64,000 nt of DNA. It comes from Pseudohalocynthiibacter aestuariivivens. GTDB taxonomy: Bacteria > Pseudomonadota > Alphaproteobacteria > Rhodobacterales > Rhodobacteraceae. Location: contig NZ_CP049037.1 of NCBI RefSeq assembly GCF_011040495.1, forward strand, positions 3,348,001 to 3,412,000, written 5' to 3'. Below, one piece after another: positions 25,630 to 35,152 of the stretch (positions are counted from its first letter, which is position 1; each line of letters starts with the position of its first letter). Both the position numbers and the translations under genes were made by a program. The notes beneath the pieces are model-generated. The model had not been told where the DNA came from and ran no database searches. It saw nothing but the letters and a program-made list of their open reading frames with translations.

Positions 25630-26249
25630 GCGGCTATGAGACGGTCTTGTTATTGATCGCATGGGCTGTTGCGGGGGGCAGCCCGGGGCCTGCAACATTG
25701 GCGATCTCGGGCACGGCTATGGATGAGGGGCGTGCTGCAGGTCTGAGCATCGCCGCCGGAATTTTCTGCGGATCGGCCTTCTGGGGTATCGCGGCAGGTG
25801 CGGGAATGAGCGCTGTCATGCTCGCCAATGCGTGGGTGTTCGAGGTGATCCGATACGCTGGTGCGGCCTATCTGATGTGGCTGGCGTTCAAGGCGTTCAA
25901 ACGCGCCCTGCATCCGCCTGCTGCGGCCCGGATGCGTGCGGCCTCCGGCTTGCGTCGTCTCTGGCTCAAGGGCGCGCTCATTCACGTCACCAACCCCAAG
26001 GCAATCCTGTCATGGGGCGCGATATATGCCATCGCGCTGCCACCCGGCGCGACCCCGGCGGCGGTGTGGTGGCTCTTTGCCATGCTGATCGCAACCTCTG
26101 CGGTCGTATTCTTCGGCTACGGCCTGCTCTTTTCCGCGCCACGCATCGCGCGCGGCTACACGCGCCTGCGCCGCGGATTCGATGCTGCGTTCGCCGTCCT
26201 TTTTGGCGCGGCCGGATTGAAAATCCTCACCACCAGACTGGAGGTCTGA
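25626..26249 (+). CDS. LysE/RhtB family exporter
   Basis: The 207-residue protein has six helices and the LysE signature GGSPGPATLAISGTAMDEGR near the start, IRYAGAAYLMWLAFKAFKRAL and HVTNPKAILSWGAIYAIAL. It should export amino acids or related solutes; substrate unknown. It overlaps its upstream neighbour by 4 bp. Confidence 0.88.
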   Translation: MSGYETVLLLIAWAVAGGSPGPATLAISGTAMDEGRAAGLSIAAGIFCGSAFWGIAAGAGMSAVMLANAWVFEVIRYAGAAYLMWLAFKAFKRALHPPAAARMRAASGLRRLWLKGALIHVTNPKAILSWGAIYAIALPPGATPAAVWWLFAMLIATSAVVFFGYGLLFSAPRIARGYTRLRRGFDAAFAVLFGAAGLKILTTRLEV

Positions 26250-26252
26250 CCG

Positions 26253-26687
26253 ATGTTGCGTACAGCCCTGATGCTATGCCTGCTGGCCACGCCTGCCGCT
26301 GCACAACAGGCGGTACCGTGCGATTGGGTCGCGCGTGCGGATGCCATTGTCGAGCCGTGGGAGGATAACACCGCCACCTTTGCCAATGGCAAGGTGCGCC
26401 TTGCGTTGATGGACGTGATCGAACCCGCCGCTGGCGCGTTTCACATCCTGATCCTGTCCCCTCCGAGCGATGAAATGGGTGGGCGGCAATGCCGGACATT
26501 GGGGGCGTCGGAAAATGTCGGCTTTTCCGATGTGGACTGGAGCAGCCTCGACGCCGGATATGATCCTGCTGTCGGGCTGATCTTTGATCTCAACGTCCGG
26601 GTCTATGACGGCATCGACTTCGTGCCGCGCTGGTTGCGCTTCACCCTGAACCAAGCGACCGGTGCAATCAGCGCCACACTGAATTAA
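26253..26687 (+). CDS. Secreted conserved hypothetical protein, 144 residues
   Basis: A Sec signal peptide (LRTALMLCLLATPAAAQQA) precedes a small acidic domain with two Cys. It continues VPCDWVARADAIVEPWEDNTA, AAGAFHILILSPPSDEMGG and SLDAGYDPAVGLIFDLNVRVYDG (core LIFDLNVRVYDG). I do not recognise the family; similar proteins are probably limited to Rhodobacteraceae. It starts 3 bp after a LysE gene and is followed by another. Confidence 0.8.
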   Translation: MLRTALMLCLLATPAAAQQAVPCDWVARADAIVEPWEDNTATFANGKVRLALMDVIEPAAGAFHILILSPPSDEMGGRQCRTLGASENVGFSDVDWSSLDAGYDPAVGLIFDLNVRVYDGIDFVPRWLRFTLNQATGAISATLN

Positions 26688-26711
26688 ACGGCCCGAGAGG
26701 AGGTAGCCGCC

Positions 26712-27332
26712 ATGCCCGATATCCCTATCCTCATTGCCGTCGGTGCCGCGTTCTGGCTGGTGGCGTCGTCGCCCGGTCCAGCGAATCTATCGAATGCGGC
26801 GATTGCCATGCGATATGGCCGTGGCCCCAGCGTGATCTACGGGCTGGGCCTGAGCGTGGCGCTGGCGTTCTGGGGTATTCTGGCCGCAACGGGTATGGGC
26901 GCAATTCTGCAGGCATCTGCAACGGCGCTGCTGGTGCTAAAACTGCTGGGCGGTCTTTATCTGCTTTCTCTCGCATGGAGTTCGGCCAGATCAGCCGCGA
27001 ATTCTGAACAGACCGAGCCAAAGGCGATTCCCGCTGGCTGCTGGTTCTGGCGCGGTATCGCGCTGAACCTGTCAAACCCGAAATCGGTGATCGCATGGAT
27101 GGCGGCGCTGTCGGTGGGGCTTGATCCTTCCGCCGGGGTCTGGTCAGTGGTGCTGACAACATCCGTCTGCGTTGTTGTTGCCTTCTTCAACAACCTCACC
27201 TATTCGCTGGTCTTCTCGATGGGGGGCATGATGGCCGTCTACCGCCGCTTTCGACGCTGGGTCGATGGGGTCACTGCCGTCCTCTTTTCGCTTGCCGGTT
27301 TCGCGCTGATCCGCTCGGCCTTTACCAGATGA
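26712..27332 (+). CDS. LysE/RhtB family exporter
   Basis: The 206-residue protein has [20 protein letters not shown] near the N-terminus (variant of the LysE PGP motif), [13 protein letters not shown] and [17 protein letters not shown], with six helices. It is the third LysE-like gene of the window and the second within 1.7 kb. Substrate unknown. Its stop overlaps the acpS start by 4 bp. Confidence 0.87.
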   Translation: MPDIPILIAVGAAFWLVASSPGPANLSNAAIAMRYGRGPSVIYGLGLSVALAFWGILAATGMGAILQASATALLVLKLLGGLYLLSLAWSSARSAANSEQTEPKAIPAGCWFWRGIALNLSNPKSVIAWMAALSVGLDPSAGVWSVVLTTSVCVVVAFFNNLTYSLVFSMGGMMAVYRRFRRWVDGVTAVLFSLAGFALIRSAFTR

Positions 27333-27742
27333 TCCTCGGCATCGGCACAGATCTGGCCAATATCGATCGCATCGCCGCAACGCTTGACCGCTTTGGCGAC
27401 CGTTTCCGCAATCGGGTCTTTACCGATGTTGAGCAGCGCAAGGCGGAACGCCGCGCAGACACGCCGGGCACCTATGCAAAACGCTGGGCCGCCAAAGAGG
27501 CATGTTCCAAGGCGCTGGGCACCGGCCTGCGCATGGGCATCGCATGGAAGGATATGGCCGTCAGCAACCTCGACACCGGACAGCCCGTGATGCAGGTGAC
27601 TGGCTGGGCCGCCACACGTCTGGCCGAGATGACGCCCGCCGGGTTCGAGGCAATCATTCACGTCACCCTGACCGACGATCATCCCTGGGCGCAGGCCTTT
27701 GTCGTGATAGAGGCCCGCCCGGTGACCAACCCGGCGATGTAA
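27329..27742 (+). CDS. acpS: Holo-[acyl-carrier-protein] synthase
   Basis: AcpS transfers 4'-phosphopantetheine from CoA to acyl carrier protein. The 137-residue protein has [15 protein letters not shown] (metal ligand Asp8), [12 protein letters not shown] and the second site [15 protein letters not shown] (Glu57). It is followed by lepB after about 75 bp, in the widespread order acpS-lepB-rnc-era. Confidence 0.95.
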   Translation: MILGIGTDLANIDRIAATLDRFGDRFRNRVFTDVEQRKAERRADTPGTYAKRWAAKEACSKALGTGLRMGIAWKDMAVSNLDTGQPVMQVTGWAATRLAEMTPAGFEAIIHVTLTDDHPWAQAFVVIEARPVTNPAM

Positions 27743-27816
27743 CACGCCTACCCACCTTGACTCCCGCGCCGGGCGCGACCATGAAGCAGGCGACCGATTT
27801 CAGGCGGAGACCATGC

Positions 27817-28653
27817 ATGGCCAGCGACGAAAAAAAGAGCAATTCGATCGTCGAAACGATCAAGACTGTCGTCTATGCTCTGCTGATTGCAGGGATATTC
27901 CGCACGCTGTTCTTCCAACCCTTCTGGATTCCCTCGGGATCGATGAAGGACACGCTGCTGATCGGTGATTTTCTCTTTGTCAACAAGATGGCCTATGGCT
28001 ACTCCTACGCGTCCTGTCCCTCGATTCGCATTGGCGCACTGGGCATCGACATCGACGCGACCGATCTTTGCGGTTTTCTCGACGGTGACAACTCTCGTAT
28101 TCTGGGCAGCGAACCAGAGCGCGGCGATATCGTCGTATTCCGCCACCCGGTGCAAGGCACCGACTTTATCAAACGTCTGGTGGGCCTGCCGGGTGACAAG
28201 GTCCAGATGAAAGCAGGCGTTCTGCATATCAACGACGCACCCGTTGAATTGGCAGATGCCGGCAGCTTTGACGAGATGTTTGCCGCCCAAGGCCCACTGC
28301 GCTCGCGTCCGCGTTGCGAAAACGGCGTCGTCGGTGAGGGCGCGTTGTGTAGCAAGTCGCGCCAGACCGAGACTTTGCCGGGCGGGCACAGCCATTCGAT
28401 CCTCAACATCACCAATCAACGCTCGGACAACACCGGTATCTTTACCGTTCCGGCGGGGCATTACTTCTTTATGGGTGATAACCGCGATAATTCCACCGAC
28501 AGCCGCTTCCCGCAGGCCGTGGGTGGCGTCGGTTTCGTCCCCTACGAGAACCTGATCGGCCGCGCGAACCGGGTGATCTTCTCTTCTGCGGGCAGCCGGA
28601 TGTTCTATTTCTGGACATGGCGGGGGGATCGCTTCTTCAAGAGGCTTGAGTGA
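27817..28653 (+). CDS. lepB: Signal peptidase I
   Basis: LepB removes Sec signal peptides at the outer face of the inner membrane. The 278-residue protein has one N-terminal membrane anchor (about 15-33) and the catalytic serine Ser42 in [11 protein letters not shown]. The general base Lys119 lies in [14 protein letters not shown], and [11 protein letters not shown] is box E. The ATG at 27817 has GGAGA upstream; a longer upstream frame is a shadow of acpS. The stop overlaps rnc. Confidence 0.95.
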   Translation: MASDEKKSNSIVETIKTVVYALLIAGIFRTLFFQPFWIPSGSMKDTLLIGDFLFVNKMAYGYSYASCPSIRIGALGIDIDATDLCGFLDGDNSRILGSEPERGDIVVFRHPVQGTDFIKRLVGLPGDKVQMKAGVLHINDAPVELADAGSFDEMFAAQGPLRSRPRCENGVVGEGALCSKSRQTETLPGGHSHSILNITNQRSDNTGIFTVPAGHYFFMGDNRDNSTDSRFPQAVGGVGFVPYENLIGRANRVIFSSAGSRMFYFWTWRGDRFFKRLE

Positions 28654-29342
28654 AACTCTCTGCCGATCTGAAAGCCCTCGCTAACCGGCTGGGCCATGAG
28701 TTCGACCAGCCCGCACTGCTGGTGCAGTCGATCACCCATGCGTCAATGTCCTCTACCACCCGCCGCGACAATCAGCGGCTGGAATTTCTGGGTGACCGGG
28801 TGCTGGGGCTGGTAATGGCCGAGGCCCTGCTGGACCGTGATCCAGAAGCCAGCGAAGGGATGCTGGCCCCGCGCTACAACGCGCTGGTGCGCAAGGAAGC
28901 TTGCGCCGATGTGGCCCGTCAGATTGACCTTGGGGTTGTGTTGAAACTGGGCCGCTCTGAAATGCTCTCGGGCGGGCGGCGCAAACAGGCGCTTCTGGGT
29001 GATGCGATGGAGGCGGTGATTGCCGCTGTCTATCTGGATGCCGGATTCGATGCGGCCCGCGACATGGTGCTGCGCCTCTGGGGGGATCGGATCGGCGCAG
29101 TCAAGGCCGATGCCCGCGACGCGAAAACCGCGCTTCAGGAATGGGCGCAGGCGCGCGGTTTACCGCCACCCAGCTACACCGAAACCGCCCGTTCCGGACC
29201 TGATCACGCGCCGCATTTCACGATACTGGCTGCTCTGAAAAACGGCCAGTCCGAAGCCGCGACCGCCGGTTCAAAACGTCAGGCCGAACAGGCCGCCGCC
29301 AAGGCGCTGCTCAAACGGTTGGAAAACGATCCGCATAGCTAG
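28650..29342 (+). CDS. rnc: Ribonuclease III
   Basis: RNase III cuts double-stranded RNA in rRNA and mRNA processing. The 230-residue protein has the signature [18 protein letters not shown] (the usual DS is DR here), [22 protein letters not shown] with catalytic acids, and a C-terminal double-stranded RNA-binding domain ([18 protein letters not shown]). The GTG start overlaps the lepB stop (GTGA). Confidence 0.95.
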   Translation: MKLSADLKALANRLGHEFDQPALLVQSITHASMSSTTRRDNQRLEFLGDRVLGLVMAEALLDRDPEASEGMLAPRYNALVRKEACADVARQIDLGVVLKLGRSEMLSGGRRKQALLGDAMEAVIAAVYLDAGFDAARDMVLRLWGDRIGAVKADARDAKTALQEWAQARGLPPPSYTETARSGPDHAPHFTILAALKNGQSEAATAGSKRQAEQAAAKALLKRLENDPHS

Positions 29343-29454
29343 TGATCGCACACGCACGGCACGCCGCAGACAACAGCACGCCACGGCCCAAGATTGCTGG
29401 CAAAGTGCCGCGCGATGCGCTAATGGCTTGGGCTTCGCAAGGAAAGAGAACTAT

Positions 29455-30360
29455 ATGACCACCCGCGCCGGTTTTATCGCCCTGATCGGAGAGCCCAACG
29501 CAGGCAAATCCACGCTCCTCAACCGTATGGTCGGGGCCAAGGTCAGCATCGTCACGCATAAGGTGCAGACCACGCGCGCGCGCATTCGCGGCGTGGCGAT
29601 CGAGGGCGATAGCCAGTTGGTGTTTGTCGATACGCCGGGCCTTTTCAAACCGCGCCGCCGTCTGGATCGCGCGATGGTCGCGGCCGCATGGGGCGGGGCG
29701 GCGGACGCCGATATCACGCTGCTTCTGGTCGAGGCCCATCGCGGCGTGACCGAAGGCGTCGAGCGTATTCTTGAGGGCCTTGGTGATGTAACCCGCGGCC
29801 GTAAGGTGGCGCTGGTCATCAACAAGATCGACCGCGTGAAGTCCGAGGCGCTGCTGGCGCTGACCAAGGACCTGAACGAACGCTTTGATTTTACCGAGAC
29901 CTATCTCATCTCCGCCGAGAAGGGCCACGGCGTTGATGCATTGCGCCAATGGCTCGCCGAGATGGTGCCCGAGGGTCCGTGGCTCTATCCCGAGGATCAG
30001 ATTGCTGACCTGCCGATGCGTATGATTGCTGCCGAGATCACCCGCGAAAAGCTGACGCTGCGGCTGCATCAGGAACTGCCCTACCAACTGACCGTCGAAA
30101 CCGAGAATTGGGAAGAACGTCAGGACGGATCAGCCCGGATTGATCAGATCGTCTATGTCATGCGTGACGGCCACAAGGGCATCGTGCTGGGCAAAGGCGG
30201 CGAAACGGCCAAGGCAGTGTCCAAGGCCGCGCGCGAAGAATTGGAGGCGTTCCTTGATCGCCGCGTCCATCTTTTCCTGCAGGTCAAAGTGCGCCCCAAC
30301 TGGCTGGAAGAGGCCGAGCGCTACAAGGAAATGGGCCTCGATTTCAAAGACGGAAACTGA
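29455..30360 (+). CDS. era: GTPase Era
   Basis: Era is a ribosome-assembly GTPase that binds the 3' end of 16S rRNA. The 301-residue protein has G1 IGEPNAGKSTLLNRMVG, G2 KVQTTRARIRGV, G3 DTPGLF and G4 VINKIDR. It ends with a KH domain (GHKGIVLGKGGETAKAVS, and VRPNWLEEAERYKEMGLDF). The ATG at 29455 has GGAAAGAGA upstream. It lies 113 bp after rnc, and recO is displaced downstream. Confidence 0.96.
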   Translation: MTTRAGFIALIGEPNAGKSTLLNRMVGAKVSIVTHKVQTTRARIRGVAIEGDSQLVFVDTPGLFKPRRRLDRAMVAAAWGGAADADITLLLVEAHRGVTEGVERILEGLGDVTRGRKVALVINKIDRVKSEALLALTKDLNERFDFTETYLISAEKGHGVDALRQWLAEMVPEGPWLYPEDQIADLPMRMIAAEITREKLTLRLHQELPYQLTVETENWEERQDGSARIDQIVYVMRDGHKGIVLGKGGETAKAVSKAAREELEAFLDRRVHLFLQVKVRPNWLEEAERYKEMGLDFKDGN

Positions 30361-30372
30361 TGCCCGCACCCG

Positions 30373-30395
30373 TTTTTCATCTTTCTACAAATACC
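30373..30395 (+). repeat. Intergenic motif, copy 2 (TTTTTCATCTTTC...CAAATACC)
   Basis: TTTTTCATCTTTC (30373-30385) is followed two bases later by CAAATACC (30388-30395). The same two blocks, with the same spacing, occur at 36169-36191, and a diverged copy at 4643-4667. This copy lies between the era stop and the DUF1491 start. Confidence 0.55.
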
Positions 30396-30412
30396 CAATC
30401 CGAACGGGCCTT

Positions 30413-30745
30413 ATGCCGCGCCTGACCGCAGAATTCTGGGTGCAGGCCTATCTCACGCGTCTGCGTTCGGTCGCGATCCCTGCCTTTGTGGTGGCGCATG
30501 GGGACAACACCGCCGGCGCGGTGCTGGTTAAGCTCAATACCCTTGATGGTCGCGCCACAGCCTATCAACGCAGTTTTGATCTGATGACCGGTGCCCGGCA
30601 CTGGGCAGAGTTAACCGCGGGAGCAGAGACAGACGTGGACGCCGCCATAACCCGCCAGCGTGGCTTTGACCCCGATCTGTGGGTGATCGAAGTAGAGGAC
30701 CGCGCCGGGCGGCACCTGCTGGACGAAGACGGCCTTGGCGGCTGA
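30413..30745 (+). CDS. DUF1491 family protein
   Basis: The 110-residue protein has RLTAEFWVQAYLTRLRSVAIPAFVVAHGD (core FWVQAYLTRLR), AGAVLVKLNTLDG and GFDPDLWVIEVEDRAGRHLL. These fit DUF1491, a cytosolic family of unknown function typically next to era and recO in alphaproteobacteria. The start is ATG at 30413. It is convergent with the VOC gene. Confidence 0.88.
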   Translation: MPRLTAEFWVQAYLTRLRSVAIPAFVVAHGDNTAGAVLVKLNTLDGRATAYQRSFDLMTGARHWAELTAGAETDVDAAITRQRGFDPDLWVIEVEDRAGRHLLDEDGLGG

Positions 30746-30811
30746 AAACGTGCGCAGTTCTAAAAAAGCTGTACAACCGATGACCTTCGCTTGGTGTGAC
30801 GTCTCGCCATT

Positions 30812-31189
30812 CTAACCCGCAGCACTTGCGATCCACCATGTGGTGCCGTTCGTGTCCCGTACTCCCCCGCGCCGTTCGCCGTCGTCTTTCACCTCTAGCT
30901 CCTGCACTGCTTCGGCCCCCGCTGCGAGCGCACGGTCGAACGCTGCCTGCGGATCGGGCAGATAGAGATGCATATGTGCGTTTGGCCCGCCCGGCATCTG
31001 CCCGACCATCACCACGCTGTCGCCTATCTGCGCTTCGGCATGCATGATCTCACCGGTGTTGCGGCGCATCACTCTCAGATGCTCTGCGTCAAACGCCGCC
31101 ACCATGAAAGCCAGCGCTGCCTCGGCGTCATCCACGATCAGATAGGCCGACACATCCGGGTACCCTTCGGGTTTGTGCGGCTGTCGCAT
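30812..31189 (-). CDS. VOC (glyoxalase/bleomycin-resistance) family protein
   Basis: The 125-residue protein has YLIVDDAEAALAFMVAAFDAE, EAQIGDSVVMVG, HMHLYLPDPQAAFDRALAAG and GGVRDTNGTTWWIAS. This is the usual beta-alpha-beta VOC pattern, and it resembles the PhnB-like subgroup. Substrate and metal use are unknown. It starts 5 bp after the stop of the large VWA gene on the same strand, so the two are probably one operon. Confidence 0.88.
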   Translation of the reverse strand: MRQPHKPEGYPDVSAYLIVDDAEAALAFMVAAFDAEHLRVMRRNTGEIMHAEAQIGDSVVMVGQMPGGPNAHMHLYLPDPQAAFDRALAAGAEAVQELEVKDDGERRGGVRDTNGTTWWIASAAG

Positions 31190-31193
31190 GGAA

Positions 31194-34100
31194 TCATTCC
31201 ACCACGATCACTTTGCGCGCCAGCACCTCTTGTTTGCTCACGTCAAGGAAACGCAACTCGTAGCTGCCCGGCTCGTCCGGAAGAGGCATCTTAACAGGCG
31301 GACCATCCCCGGTCTTGATCGCGGTGATCCAGGTAAAGATCGCCTGATCGCCCCGCGCCAGCGTGATGCGTTGGTCGCCGCCCGCACTCTCGACGCTCCA
31401 GCCCACATCGATGCTGCTGCCCGGCTTGGCCGTATCGGGTGCCGTCAGGCTTGCCCCGGTGTTCAGCGCGGCATCTGCGGCCAGCACCTCGAACCGGTGT
31501 CGTGCGATCACGCGCCGCCCTTCATCCAGCGTATAACGCAACTCGTAGAACCCGGTTTGTTCGGGCGCGGTCAATTCGGCCTCTGACTTGTCGCCCACGC
31601 GGGCATAATCGCCCTTGTTATAGTCATCGTCACTGCCCATTGGGACCACGCGGATATAGTCTCGTGAATCGACTGCGCCAGTCCATGAAAACCGCAGCTT
31701 ATCACCCGCGCGTATTTCTTCTGGGCCTGTCACAGTTACTTCTGGTTCCGTGACCTCTATTGTGTGACGCGCCATTGTTTTACGACCCTCATCGAGGATG
31801 TAGCGCAACTCGTACAGGCCCGGATCGGCAGGTATCTGCAGCATGCCTTCGGTTGTCTCCTGTACCCTGACATAGCTGCCATTGGTTCCTTCATCCGCAC
31901 CCATTGGAACAATGGTGACATAGTCCCGACGATCTACTGCACCGGTCCAGCCGATCTTGACGTTACTGCCAGCCACCGCTGATGCGGGGCCGCTGACCGT
32001 CACTTCAGGCTCGGTGATTTCGATGGTTTGACGCGCCATCGTTTTGCGGCCTTCGTCCAATAGGTAACGCAATTCATACATGCCCGCGTCGGCGGGCATC
32101 TGTAGCATGCCTTCGGTTTTCTCTTGTACGCGGACATAGGCGGCATAGGTCGCCTCTTCGCTGCCCATCGGGACGATCGTGACAAAGTCACGACTATTGA
32201 CGGTCCCCGTCCAGGTCACCTTGACCTTGCTGCCTGCCAGCGCGGTGTCTGGACCGCTAACGGTTACTTCGGGTGCAACCACCTCGATGGGTTGCGAGGC
32301 CAATGTACGGGCACCTTCCGACAGCACGTAACGCAACTCATAAAGCCCGGTTTCTGCGGGCATCTGCAACATGTCCTCGGACTTGTCCTTGACCCGGATG
32401 TAGCGGGTGTATTTGCCCTCATCCGCGCCCATCGGCACGACGGTGACGAAGTCGTTGCCATCCACGGCCCCGGTCCAGTTCACCTTGACCTTGCTGCCTG
32501 CCAGCGCGGTGTCTGGACCGCCGACGGTGACTTCAGGCGCAGTGATTTCGATGGGTTGCGAGGCCAATGTACGGGCACCTTCCGACAGCACGTAACGCAA
32601 CTCATAGAGCCCGGTTTCTGCGGGCATCTGCAACATGTCCTCGGACTTGTCCTTGACCCGGATGTAGCGGGTGTATTTGCCCTCATCCGCGCCCATCGGC
32701 ACGACGGTGACGAAGTCGTTGCCATCCACGGCCCCGGTCCAGTTCACCTTGACCTTGCTGCCTGCCAGCGCGGTGTCTGGACCGCCGACGGTGACTTCAG
32801 GCGCAGTGATTTCGATGGGTTGCGAGGCCAATGTACGGGCACCTTCCGACAGCACGTAACGCAACTCATAGAGCCCGGTTTCTGCGGGCATCTGCAACAT
32901 GTCCTCGGACTTGTCCTTGACCCGGATGTAGCGGGTGTATTTGCCCTCATCCGCGCCCATCGGCACGACGGTGACGAAGTCGTTGCCATCCACGGCCCCG
33001 GTCCAGTTCACCTTGACCTTGCTGCCTGCCAGCGCGGTTTCGGGGCCACTAACCGTAACCTGCGCGTCGGTGACTTCGATCGGTTGGGTTGCGAGGGTGC
33101 GGGCATCTTTGTCCAGAACGTAACGCAATTCATACAGGCCCGGTTCAGCGCCTGCGGACAGTGTACCGCTGCCCTCCGTGGCGTCGCGGACATACTCGTA
33201 CCCGGCGTAAGAGCCTTCATCTGCTCCCGCGGGCACGATCGTGACGTAATCTTCGGGATGAACAGCACCGGTCCAGGATACATCGAACGTGGTGCCGACC
33301 AGTACCGACTCGGGCCCGCTGATCGTGACATTGGCATCCACCAGTTCAATATCGGCACGACCCAGCGTGGCATAGCTTTCACGGTCCATATAGCGCACTT
33401 CATAAAGGCCCGGCTTGCTCTGTGCGCGCAGCAGCGCCGTCAGCGTGTCGCCGGTCAGAACTGTGTCAGTATAAATCTGATCATCGGCGCCGACAGGTAC
33501 GATGGTGATGAAATCTTCGGGATGGTTGGTTTTGTCCCAAGCCACGGCAAAGAGCGATCCGATCACGGCCGTCTCGGGCACGGTGAGCGTCACTTCGGGC
33601 AATTCCGGCTCAGGTTCAGGCTCGGGCGCTGCCGCAACGGCGGTGCCCACGGTGCTCAGTGCCGCGCCCAGCTCGTCGGCATTGCTGGCCTGAATGAACT
33701 GTCCGCCAGTTTCCTCGGCAATACACGCCAGTGATGCAGCATCCTCGGACCCGCCGAGACCGAAACCCACCACATGCGCAGTAAAGCCGACACCGCCCTT
33801 TTCCAACGCACGCGCCAACGCACATGGATCGCGTTCGCAGCTTTCCAGCCCGTCTGATATCAGCACGACCGTCGCGGGCCGATCTGTATACGCCAATTGC
33901 TGGGCGGCCATCTCGACCGCGTCGGTCAGCGGTGTCTTGCCCGTCGGTGTGATCTGGTTGATCTGTGCCTGAATGTCACCCGCTGTTCCGGTTGCGGGGG
34001 CAATCAACGTCTCGATATCGGTGCAATCGCCGCGTCGCCGGTGACCGTAGGCCATCAGCCCGACCTGTCGCGAGGTTGTCCATTCACCCAGCAGGTTCTC

Positions 34101-34256
34101 CATGACATCGCGCGCAATCTCGATCTTGGCGACGCCATCGATCTGGCCCCACATCGAATTGGACCCGTCAAAAACGACCATTACATCCTCGTCAGCGTGT
34201 GCAGCAGGAGCGGCAAGGGTCAAGATACTCGCAAGCAGTACGGAAAAACGGGTCAT
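31194..34256 (-). CDS. Secreted VWA-domain protein with nine tandem Ig-like repeats
   Basis: The 1020-residue protein has a Sec signal peptide (1-21, TRFSVLLASILTLAAPAAHA). A VWA domain follows, with an intact MIDAS start DGSNSMW (Asp30, Ser32, Ser34) and later KTPLTDAVEMAAQQL and LISDGLESC. A short PEPEPEPE linker (about 215-227) leads to nine repeats of about 88 residues. Each repeat begins VTVSGP..ALAGSKVKV.WTG and ends YELRY....R.TLA.QPIEIT. Repeats 3-5 are nearly identical. No LPXTG or membrane anchor is seen, so it is probably periplasmic or secreted. The VWA plus repeats suggest metal-dependent binding of a surface or protein partner. Confidence 0.92.
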   Translation of the reverse strand: MTRFSVLLASILTLAAPAAHADEDVMVVFDGSNSMWGQIDGVAKIEIARDVMENLLGEWTTSRQVGLMAYGHRRRGDCTDIETLIAPATGTAGDIQAQINQITPTGKTPLTDAVEMAAQQLAYTDRPATVVLISDGLESCERDPCALARALEKGGVGFTAHVVGFGLGGSEDAASLACIAEETGGQFIQASNADELGAALSTVGTAVAAAPEPEPEPELPEVTLTVPETAVIGSLFAVAWDKTNHPEDFITIVPVGADDQIYTDTVLTGDTLTALLRAQSKPGLYEVRYMDRESYATLGRADIELVDANVTISGPESVLVGTTFDVSWTGAVHPEDYVTIVPAGADEGSYAGYEYVRDATEGSGTLSAGAEPGLYELRYVLDKDARTLATQPIEVTDAQVTVSGPETALAGSKVKVNWTGAVDGNDFVTVVPMGADEGKYTRYIRVKDKSEDMLQMPAETGLYELRYVLSEGARTLASQPIEITAPEVTVGGPDTALAGSKVKVNWTGAVDGNDFVTVVPMGADEGKYTRYIRVKDKSEDMLQMPAETGLYELRYVLSEGARTLASQPIEITAPEVTVGGPDTALAGSKVKVNWTGAVDGNDFVTVVPMGADEGKYTRYIRVKDKSEDMLQMPAETGLYELRYVLSEGARTLASQPIEVVAPEVTVSGPDTALAGSKVKVTWTGTVNSRDFVTIVPMGSEEATYAAYVRVQEKTEGMLQMPADAGMYELRYLLDEGRKTMARQTIEITEPEVTVSGPASAVAGSNVKIGWTGAVDRRDYVTIVPMGADEGTNGSYVRVQETTEGMLQIPADPGLYELRYILDEGRKTMARHTIEVTEPEVTVTGPEEIRAGDKLRFSWTGAVDSRDYIRVVPMGSDDDYNKGDYARVGDKSEAELTAPEQTGFYELRYTLDEGRRVIARHRFEVLAADAALNTGASLTAPDTAKPGSSIDVGWSVESAGGDQRITLARGDQAIFTWITAIKTGDGPPVKMPLPDEPGSYELRFLDVSKQEVLARKVIVVE
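31197..33596 (-). repeat. Nine tandem ~264-bp repeat units encoding the Ig-like domains
   Basis: The C-terminal part of the VWA gene consists of repeat units of 264 bp (88 codons). Repeat 2 is 270 bp, and repeats 8 and 9 are diverged. From the N-terminal side, the units start at about 33596, 33332, 33062, 32798, 32534, 32270, 32006 and 31742 on the minus strand; the ninth lies below about 31480. Confidence 0.85.
32271..33062 (-). repeat. Three near-identical 264-bp repeats (R3-R5)
   Basis: Units 32271-32534, 32535-32798 and 32799-33062 are almost base-for-base the same (for example 32521 onward equals 32785 onward), while flanking units are clearly diverged. This indicates a recent unit duplication or gene conversion and a site prone to copy-number change by recombination. 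Confidence 0.88.
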
Positions 34257-34357
34257 GGAAATCCTCACATCAAAACGGTTGAGCAAAGTGAACCATACTT
34301 TGCGCTGATTCTCTACCGCGCCGCAGGATGCACGGCTGGCATTGCCTGTGCGCCAAT

Positions 34358-34401
34358 GCGATACTGACGCATTACCGACGTATTACCGACGTGTTACCGA
34401 T
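34358..34401 (-). repeat. 11-bp iteron array, site A (four units)
   Basis: On the plus strand four 11-bp units run in tandem: GCGATACTGAC, GCATTACCGAC, GTATTACCGAC and GTGTTACCGAT. On the minus strand this is GTCGGTANNRC repeated. The array is in the divergent gap between the VWA gene and recO, 14 bp before the recO start. The same consensus occurs in four units at 41960-42003. Confidence 0.75.
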
Positions 34402-34414
34402 GGGGATAACGGTC

Positions 34415-35149
34415 ATGGAATGGCGCGAAGAGGGCATCTTGTTGTCCGTCCGCACCCACGGTGAAAATGCCGCGATCATCGAGGCGTTTACGCCGTCGCA
34501 CGGTCGCCATGCGGGCGTTGTGCGCGGTGGAACGTCGCGACGAATGGCTCCGATCCTGCAACCGGGGGCGCAGCTGGATCTGGTGTGGCGGGCACGGCTG
34601 GAGGATCACATAGGTGCCTATAAGGTCGAACCGGTCCGCTCGCGGGCGTCGGCTTCTCTGGGGGACCGGATGGCATTGGCAGGTCTCAATGCGGTGACAG
34701 CTTTGTTATTGTTTTCATTGCCGGAACGCGAGGCGCACCCCTATCTCTACCGACGCACGGAGGCGCTGCTCGACCTGCTGGGGCAGGGCGATATCTGGCC
34801 TTTGGCCTATCTGCAATGGGAACTGGCGCTGCTCGAAGAGCTGGGCTTCGGTCTTGATCTCAGTGGATGCGCGGTGATGGGCGTGCAGGCCAACGACCTC
34901 AGCTATGTCTCGCCGCGCAGCGGGCGGGCGGTGTCGCGTGCCGGTGCGGGCGAATGGGCCGATCGGCTTCTGCCGTTGCCACCCTGCCTGATGGGGCATG
35001 GCAACGCATCGGATTCAGAGATCGCAGACGGCTTCAGAACCACCGGTCACTTTCTGCGAAATCATCTTGCCCCGCAGCTTGGGAACAGGCCACTGCCCGA
35101 GGCGCGCCAGCGTTTCGTGGATCGATTTGCTGTCTCCACAACGCGCTAA
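34415..35149 (+). CDS. recO: DNA repair protein RecO
   Basis: RecO loads RecA in the RecFOR pathway. The 244-residue protein has an N-terminal OB-like region [39 protein letters not shown] (cores [12 protein letters not shown] and [10 protein letters not shown]). [27 protein letters not shown] and [22 protein letters not shown] follow. The ATG at 34415 has GGGGATAA upstream. In relatives recO often follows era and DUF1491; here a VOC-VWA segment intervenes. Confidence 0.92.
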   Translation: MEWREEGILLSVRTHGENAAIIEAFTPSHGRHAGVVRGGTSRRMAPILQPGAQLDLVWRARLEDHIGAYKVEPVRSRASASLGDRMALAGLNAVTALLLFSLPEREAHPYLYRRTEALLDLLGQGDIWPLAYLQWELALLEELGFGLDLSGCAVMGVQANDLSYVSPRSGRAVSRAGAGEWADRLLPLPPCLMGHGNASDSEIADGFRTTGHFLRNHLAPQLGNRPLPEARQRFVDRFAVSTTR

Positions 35150-35152
35150 CGG

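Noticed and set aside
32271..33062. Tandem DNA repeats as a possible CRISPR array
   Set aside because: Units are 264 bp without unique spacers and are in frame in a protein gene. No cas gene is present.
32124..33734. A 536-codon plus-strand frame with repeated peptides
   Set aside because: It is the antisense of the VWA repeats; its repeats only mirror the 264-bp units. The minus-strand frame has a signal peptide, MIDAS motif and consistent domain repeats.
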